DNA of 64,000 bases from Brienomyrus brachyistius (Eukaryota; Chordata; Actinopteri; Osteoglossiformes; Mormyridae), in contig NC_064551.1 of NCBI RefSeq assembly GCF_023856365.1, forward strand, positions 3,304,501 to 3,368,500, given 5' to 3'. Below, piece by piece: positions 27,001 to 36,000 of the stretch. Both the position numbers and the translations under genes were made by a program. The notes under the pieces are model-generated. The model had not been told where the DNA came from. It worked only from the letters and a program-made list of their open reading frames with translations, and ran no database searches. Each line of letters begins with the position of its first letter. The stretch's first letter is position 1.

Positions 27001-30000
27001 AAAGGCGTTACATGAATTCATATTTGGTCTTGGACAGAGCAGGTAGAGGTGTAGTTTTTAATTAACAAAAAAAAAGACGGATGACACAATTTCAATTTTC
27101 CAGATGACTGGTTCTATTACAGGGTAGATGGTGAAACCAAGCAAAGCCGACTCATTGCTGACAATCACAGCAGCCTGACTAACGATCCACAGAGTTTCCC
27201 TATAGCTAGTAAGGTAACACTGACGCTTACTCTGCTCTGGGCCACAATGTAAAACCTGACCTGTAGGTTACAAACGGACAGTCGGGCACCTTCTTATTAG
27301 CAATTGGGGGTAAAACAATGACTTCCAGTTATGAGGTCTTACGAAATACCGATGCCTGTAAACCGGGAAGCTCAACTCTTGGAAGTATCTCTTCCAAAAT
27401 ATTTAAAGCCCAGCCTAAAGCCATATAATTTATTTAAGAATCACATGTAGATATATATTCTTTTAAATAAAATGTTATACGTATATTCTAGCGATTCCAT
27501 ATTCAGCTAAAATATTGACCCTCATGAGTTTTCGAGGGCTGCTAAATAGATGTCAAGCCCATCAAAGAAGTAAAACTCAAGAAGCCAACTTCGCAATGCA
27601 TGACCCTCACGCTGCTTTTTGGTCTAAAGTCACCTCATTCTCCCGACAGTATTCATGACGTCTCAGTATTCATGACGTCTCATTCCCTTAGACCAGTGAT
27701 TCCCAACCCGGTGTTCCGGGATCCGCAGACAGTCCACGTTTTTGCTCTCTCCCAACTCTGGAGTCTCAAAGACAGACTGGGAATCACTGCTTTAGACAAC
27801 GCGACTGCTCAAGTACTTTTCTTAGATATGAAAGACCTGTTTGAGATGTCTTAGTGCTCTGAGATAAGATCTGTACCGCTGATGTCTATCCTTACAAATT
27901 CCCTCATAGCTCCAGATAACCCTTTTAATAGTTCGCTATTTGTATTTGCCTTCCTCTCGAAGGCACACCAACCCCATGACTCACGCACAATATCACCCCA
28001 TTCCATCGGCATAGCAAACATCAGTCAAGCACTTTGTTAAATTAAGACAGAAGGAATCATTTTCATTATTTAAGATCCTGCAGAGAATTGAAACGAATAG
28101 TTTAAGTAACTAAGAACTAAACAATTAAATGTCGTGTAATGAGCTACTTACTTTAAATCAATTTAATTAATAATGTTAAAACACATCCTACCACTTGGGC
28201 CATTTGTAGTTTAAACCACTTGTAAATATGTAATTGGGAGAACCAAATAGTAAACAGCCTTCGACGCGGCTGAAAATGTGCTCATCTCCGTATGCATTTT
28301 TAAAAGCACCAGCAAATGCTGTCTGCTTGAAACACCTCGAATTATAATTTTACAAAAAAGGAAGTCAATGATTGCATGCCATTATATATTTTACCCAAAA
28401 GCAGCTAAGAAAATAATCAGGGTAATAATTAAGGGCTAAGTAATCTGACGAATGGATCTGAAATTCTCCAGCAAAAGTCAATCAAAACTGAAAAAGTGGA
28501 CAATAGTGAGAAACTATTGAAATATTACAAGACATCGTTCAGCACAATCACAGGTATCTAGATTGTACTGTCATCAGTCGATTGTTTTTTCCCAACAGCG
28601 TATCATATAAAATGTTTAACGTGATATTCTAACAGTCTGGGTTTTCCTCTCATTTCTCCCTGCATGCTTTTCTCTGTCTACAGAGTTTCTCTAACCTCTA
28701 ATTTATTTCTTTCCGTTTTATTTGATTCACACCTTATTCCTGTAGCTGATTTAGAGTCCAGCATCATCAAAATCTAACACAAAGACTAGCTTAACATATA
28801 TATTCGGCACTCGATTGCAATTGTTTCTTGATAGGAGAAAATAAAATCTTTTCTTCACAGTACGAATAAATATGTGCATGACACCTGCTTACACCCTTTT
28901 CTAACACAGAGAATGACAGTAAATCATTCAGTCAAATGATGACATCAAAGCCAAATTATCAGAGGTAACAACATGCAAGGAAATATGCAAATTGGGTTAT
29001 AATATCTAAACAGTTTATCTGGCTTGTGAAATTTGTGGTGTGTCTGTGTGTTTCTGTTTTAACCACAAATCCGTGCTTTTTTTGAATTTCTAGTCATATA
29101 AATATATGTGATGTATTTTCAGTTGGTGATACAAATGAAAGTAGCCAGACATAAATTACATTCGACACTAAAGCTGTAGACCGTCGGAAAGAAGCACCTG
29201 CAGTTTCTGCGGCACCTTCTCCACGCTCTTGGCATATTGATGCCTTTGCCTAGACTGCTGCCACTTAGGAATAAGTCAGCCGGCATCGTCATGCCTGTGA
29301 CACGCCAGCGGCACGGTGATTTCCAACACCCGTATCCATGCCCCTTCGTAATGTGTGACAAATCTAGCCTTAAGCTTTAGTGTTTCACGCATAATAAATA
29401 TCTTTTGCGGTATTACAGGAAAGGTAATGGCTGTTATGATCTGCATGCTAATAAATGTCCTCTTTTTGTGCAGTGCAGGAACAGGGTGCTCCGGGACCCC
29501 CGGGAACACCGGGCGAACCTGGCCCACCTGGGCCAGCTGGGCCTCCAGGCAAGAGCGGATACGGAAAGCCAGGCACTCAGGGGCCCCCTGGACCACCAGG
29601 ACCTGCAGGATTCTCTGCGGCTGGCAAACCAGGCACACCAGGTGCCCCCGGGAAACCCGGAAGCAACGGCATGCCAGGGGAGAGGGGAACACCAGGCACA
29701 CCTGGAGCACAGGGTCCTAGAGGCTCACCAGGCCCTCCTGGGAGTCCTGGACCTGCTGGGCTTTCATCTGTCGGCAAACCCGGGCCACAAGGGTTTCCCG
29801 GAGCAGTGGGGCTTAAAGGTGAGCCAGGCCTGAAGGGACACCCTGGAACTCCTGGCCCTCCGGGCCCAAAAGGAGAGAAGGGATATGGGATTCCTGGAAG
29901 TCCAGGTCAGTCAGGTCCAGTGGGTCCACGGGGTCCTTCTGGTCCACCAGGAATTCCTGGGGTAGGGAAACCAGGTCCGGCTGGAATACCCGGGGAGCCT

Positions 30001-33000
30001 GGGAAGTCAGGCCTTCCAGGGAGAGATGGGACTCCAGGACATATGGGAAAACCAGGGATAAAGGGTCTTGATGGGGTCCCTGGCATAGGATCTTCAGGAA
30101 AGCCAGGTCAGAACGGTGCTCCAGGTATGCCTGGCCCTGGAGGGGTTAAAGGCTCTCAGGGACCCCCCGGAATACCCGGAGCTCCTGGTTTACCAGGAAT
30201 AGGAAAACCTGGAATTCCTGGACAGCCAGGACAGAGGGGGGTTTCAGGCACCTCTGGTACCACTGGCCAAAAAGGAGAGCCAGGGCCAATGGGACATACT
30301 GGTTTACCTGGGGCTACTGGCTCTCTGGGGCCAGCTGGTCCTCAAGGAGCAAGAGGATTACTAGGAGAACCCGGGCTCCCGGGCCTGAAAGGAGACATCG
30401 GTCCAATGGGACCAGCCGGACCACAGGGATATATGGGTGAGAAGGGAGTTCGAGGCTTAGACGGAAAATCAGGAATCCCAGGGGCACCAGGCCTAATGGG
30501 TCCAAAGGGACCCCCTGGAATACCAGGTTACAAAGGAGAAATAGGCATACCAGGCTCATCTGGAAGCCCGGGTGGACCAGGGCCAGCAGGGGCAAAGGGA
30601 ATTCCAGGGCGACCAGGAGAACCGGGACCAATAGGGGAAAATGGAATTCCGGGTGCCAGAGGGCCAATCGGACCCGCAGGTCCTCCAGGTGTACCTGGCC
30701 TTAAAGGTCACCCAGGTCCCCCTGGGTCTCCTGGTCCTGCAGGAATGACAACTAAGGGAATAGCTGGTCCTCAGGGCCCCCCTGGTTTTCCTGGGGCCAA
30801 GGGACATGACGGTCTTCCGGGCCCAGTGGGACCTCCTGGCCCACCTGGTCCCCCTGGTGAGATTGTTTATGACAAAGGCGTACCCATGAAATCGCATGAG
30901 ATAATGGGGCCATCCCTGGTCAAGATCCCAGTGTCTGCCTTCACTGCAGTGCTGACTAAGGCGTACCCTCCAGCTGGAGAACCTATTCGCTTTGACCAGA
31001 TCATATATAACGCTGAGCACCACTACGACCCCCACAGTGGAATTTTCACCTGCCGCATCCCCGGCATTTACTACTTCACCTATCACTTGCATGTCAACGG
31101 GGCCAATGCATTAGTGGCACTCTACCAAAACAGCCAGCCCGTCACATTCACTTACGATGAATATAACAACGGCTTTCTGGACCAGATGACCGGCAGCGCT
31201 GTCCTTCAGTTGCATGAGCACGACACCGTTTTTGTTCAGGCACCTGACGAGGAGGCTAATGGAATCTTTGGTGCCGAAAACGTCCACTGCTCTTTCTCCG
31301 GCTTCCTGATAGCTTCCACGTGATTCGGAGCATCGAAACGAGCACACAACGTAAACTCCGGAACGACTGAAAGAAACACCATCCCCCGTTTATCTCTCAG
31401 CCTTCTTTCCGAAACAAAACACAAGTAATAATTAAAGCAAGTTTTACTCTCTGAATATTTCAGAAATGGATGGTGATAGAAAGAAAATTCATTCCCTTAG
31501 AAATCTGACCTGAGATCAGTTGATAAAGTAGCTAAATGTATAAGGGAAAGGTGACAACTGTTCGGACTGAGAAATTTTCAGATTTTTTACATTGCATTTT
31601 ATTTTTTATTTTTTACGTATTGTTTCACTTCTTGCTGTACTTGCATTTATATTGAGTTAAGAGTAATTCAAAGAATAAACACAAAGTGCTTGCTTATAAA
31701 ATAACGGCAGTTGATTCTTGTTCTTCAGTGTCTGTCTGAATAGTGTAATATGTTTGTCATATACATTGAATAATTCTTGAAAAAGAAAACAATATTGTAT
31801 TGAATTTGTCACATTTATATATGAAATATAGGAATAGATAATCCAGTCAGGAAAAGTCCAATAGATGTTTTGTCAGTAACTTTGTTATATTGCTCAAGAT
31901 GCATAATGCTATGTACATCTTATTGACCAAAATAATTAAAAAAAATGTACTCCCAACTAATTGTCTGTTTCTCATGATGGCACCAGTGTACGGTATCTTT
32001 TTTTATAGCAAAAACAAACACCATTAAATTAAATGATTGGCACAGTAGCTATATTTGAGAAACATATAATGGCAATAGAAAATACAGATGTTTTTCCTAC
32101 CAATAAAAAACCATATTAGTTAACAATACAGAACATAACTGCAATATATCCATCCATTTTAATGTCCGATACATTGTCCATTTAACGTAATTTTTTATGA
32201 CAAAATTATTTCATCGGCCAATCAAAACTTGCTGCTATACGTAATGTGTTCATATACAAAAAACACACAAACACACAGGCACTCTGACTTACCTTTAAAA
32301 GCTGAAGTATTATAATTATGATCTATGGCAGCGACGATGTCTTTCCAGAAATCTGCTGTGACCTCATTCCCACGCTGTTAACGGTTGAGCAAGAAGCGCA
32401 ATACGGTATTAACCATAAAACGCCAACTTCAAAGTTATGTTATGTGCTACGTAAATGTACCGCAGAACAGGCATTTATAGCTATGTGGGTATTTGTCTGG
32501 TTAGCATAAGCAAAGACAGGGGTTCGATTTGTAACATTTGTAAACTTTCTCAGCATCCAGCAGACTTACCTTGTGTAACATGTCCACCACTCTTGCACAG
32601 AGAAGCGCCCCAGGAAGATCAAAGTAGTTGTCATAAAAATAGTATTTTGCTGGGGAATTGCACAAATAATAAGAAAAAACATAAAACAAACAAACAGGAC
32701 CATAAAACATCGCTGTAGTATACAGTAGTATGTTGTAGAAGTATATTATAGGGTAACTGTATCACGCTTATTTGAATAATAATTCTTCTGCTTCTTGGGG
32801 ATGATGTTTTATGAATACAAATGTAGTATTACGCTATTACTTGTTAATTAACCACAAACTAAATGTCAGTTACAAAGTGATGTCATGTATATTTGTTAAT
32901 ATACAAGTTAATTCTGCAAATGTTTGTGAACTACTGAAGGAACAAATAATGAAAAACACAAGTAATATACTGATCTGATGTCCGTTCATCATTAATGAAT

Positions 33001-36000
33001 TGTGATGCATCACTTATCACAAGTGGTTAGTATATTTGTTACTATATCTGTTCATTCTGTAAATCTTAGTGAGCTACTGAAGGAACTGCCAAAGCAACAA
33101 GTAATGAATAACATAAAGGAAATACTGATGTCATGTTTGTTCATCATAAATGAATCATGACACATTTTTCATTTTAAATGGCGACTATATTTGCTTATGA
33201 TTTGTACTTGGCACAAATGCACTTGTAGTAGCAGAGTTACTTCTGAGTATTTGTGTCCCCCCAAGTGTTACCAAAATATTAAATCTAGGAAAGAAATCTT
33301 CAAAAGCATGAATAACGTATGATGTCATATCTGATGAGGAGCTGTGCACAGGGAGTCCAGTGACGTCATCACACACATACCTGATCTGGTGTACGAGGTA
33401 TTGAGGCTGTCAAAATGCCTCCACTCTCTCTTGGGACCATAATGCTTTATAATATCTTCAGTGCTTAAGCAAGTTGTCCCATGTGATGCCCTACAAGGGA
33501 ACAGAAAACACAACTGTACAGGATGTCACTGAAAATAAATCGAGTGATGAATTACTAAATAAAATGGATCATAAACCATTCGTCCATAGCTACACTTTAA
33601 TACTTGACACACAGGCAAACTAACAATGCAGGCTGTCTACACCAGCATCTGACATTCAGCTGACCACAAAAAGCACATCTTTACATCTCATTTTAATCAT
33701 TTCTGGTGACTTGACTCCAAAGTCTACAATTTGTGTTCCTTCAAGTAATATATATATATATATATTCATCTTTTTTAATAAATCCTTTATTTGCCATTTG
33801 CACAAGTACAGGTACATTGGAATTCTCCTTTCCATTGACCCCATCTTGCTCTGCATAGCTTGGGGAGTCACACGCTCATTCCACATGCAGCCCCCCCGGA
33901 GCCTGGAGTTCAGGGCTTTGCTCAGGGGCCCATGGTCACGTCACTATTCCGCTGAGGCCTGGGCTCAAACTGGCGACCTTCTGATTACAGACAGGCAGAG
34001 AGACCGAGCCCATTGAGCCACTCAGTGTCTCAGGACAGCCAACAGGACACTTAAAGACAGTCAGCATCTACCTCGCTCTGTTAATTAGGTACTTAAACGT
34101 GCAAAGCCAAACCAGCTGCTCTCCTGCCATTATATGGTCCTTATCAGTTCTGATTTCTTGTGAAGTTATGAATAATTGACTTTTTAGGCTCGCAATGGTT
34201 TCATGTGGGGATAGTCTAGGCTTGGGTGGTAATATAGTAATATTGGGTATACCGCAATATTTTGGGTAAACCACCGGTGGATCCCCCCCCCCCACTAGGT
34301 GCATTTTACTGCTGAGATTTCAAAATACTGTATTACATCAAGTTACGCCTGATTCAGTTACTTCAGACCCTAATTATGTCCGAGGACCACAGTACATCAT
34401 ATTCACCGATCGAGAGACACCGGAAAGCACCTTACTGCAGTGTTTCCTAACCTATTTTCCAGCAGAACACACCTTCCATAAGGCTGGCCTAGTGTAACAG
34501 GTGCAGATTGGGCAGAGCTGCCAGCCGGATAATGACCCACTGTCCATATGTAACTCGTAATACAGCATGCATACAGTAATGCAGTGTCTCCCAAACTGGT
34601 CCTCGGGGCACACTGGACCGATCCACATTCTTGTTTTATCCCAGTTCCCAGAACACCTGATCCAAGCAATCAGGAGCTCTAAATACCTTACAGGTGTGCA
34701 GGGAACTGGAATAAAACAAAAATGTGGATCGGTCCAGTGTGCCCCGACAACTGCAGTTTTAAAGTGGAAACACTACAGTAATGTCTACAAGATGGACAGC
34801 TACAACATCAAGATTCGTCCAAACTGACTTGCGTCCAGTGGTCCTGGTCATTGTTCACGAGTCACAACACCCAAGTCCAAGTCAAGTCTCAAGTCGTTGA
34901 GGGCAAGTCTAAAGTCAAGTCACAAGTCCTTGTTTGTGCGACTTAAACGTGACTCGAGTCCGAGTCTCAGACTTGAGTCCCCATCTCTGGTAAGGCCTAA
35001 GCGAGATATTCATCAGGCAGCGGCAACAGGAGAAGCGGAGGCCTGCTGGCATGCCGTTCCAGAGAATGAGGTATTAAAGGGTTCCTCTCCAACCTTCAAC
35101 AGTATCGTCAGCCTTTGGTCTATCGCTACATCAAAAACAGGTCTGGCTGGTTTGACTGTAACCTGTAAGGCAGCATCTTTGTTACAGTAATTAGCACGCG
35201 GACTGCATGGAATTCCCTACTGCTACCCATGACGCTGATGAGCAAAGTAGCTGATTTTCCCCAGCGATAATAAGCCAGCGCCGCTTTGAAACCAATCAAG
35301 AACTGCAGAGAACATGTTTACCAGGGTGTAATAAAGAGAGGGCACTCGTTCATCATACTTCAGCTTTCCTACTATATAAGATTCTTATTTAGCACCGATG
35401 AGGGGCCTGTACCACAAAGCCGGATTTCTATCTTAAACGGATATGTGGATTTAAGGTACCACATTTTAAATGGACTTTACCTTCGTTCACGCACACTAAG
35501 CCCCGACTACCTTAAATCCAACAAGTTATCCAGCTAAGCAAGAAATCCTACTCACTGATTCAGGAGCCCCGTATGAAATAACTATACATTCCTCAGAAGC
35601 AGCAAACATGCAGATAAGCACTGAATCCCTCTCCAAACCGCCAGAGCGGTGATATGACTCACTTTCATTACTATATACATCTGGCTTAGTTCCTGAAAGC
35701 AAAATGTTTGTTAGTTCAAACAAGACACTGTAAAATATATATATTTTTATTGTTTTCTGGAAATACCTTAAAACGGTTCCATCTTCGGCCAACTTAATCA
35801 GATTTCCATCTTCCAGGTCCACTACCAAACCCTTGAAACTGAGCAAAGTAAAAACATTTTTTTAACAACTAACAATTATGCTGATACCGGCAAGACTAGT
35901 CTTAAATCCATTTAATCAACACAAATTCCTTCACCTCAGGGCAAAATGTGACATGCTACCTTCCCACTCAGGCAGTTACAAGAGCACACATGCTCATCAG

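Noticed and set aside
30314..31092. Long minus-strand frames across the COL10A1 exon
   Set aside because: Shadows of the GC-rich, triplet-periodic collagen coding strand.
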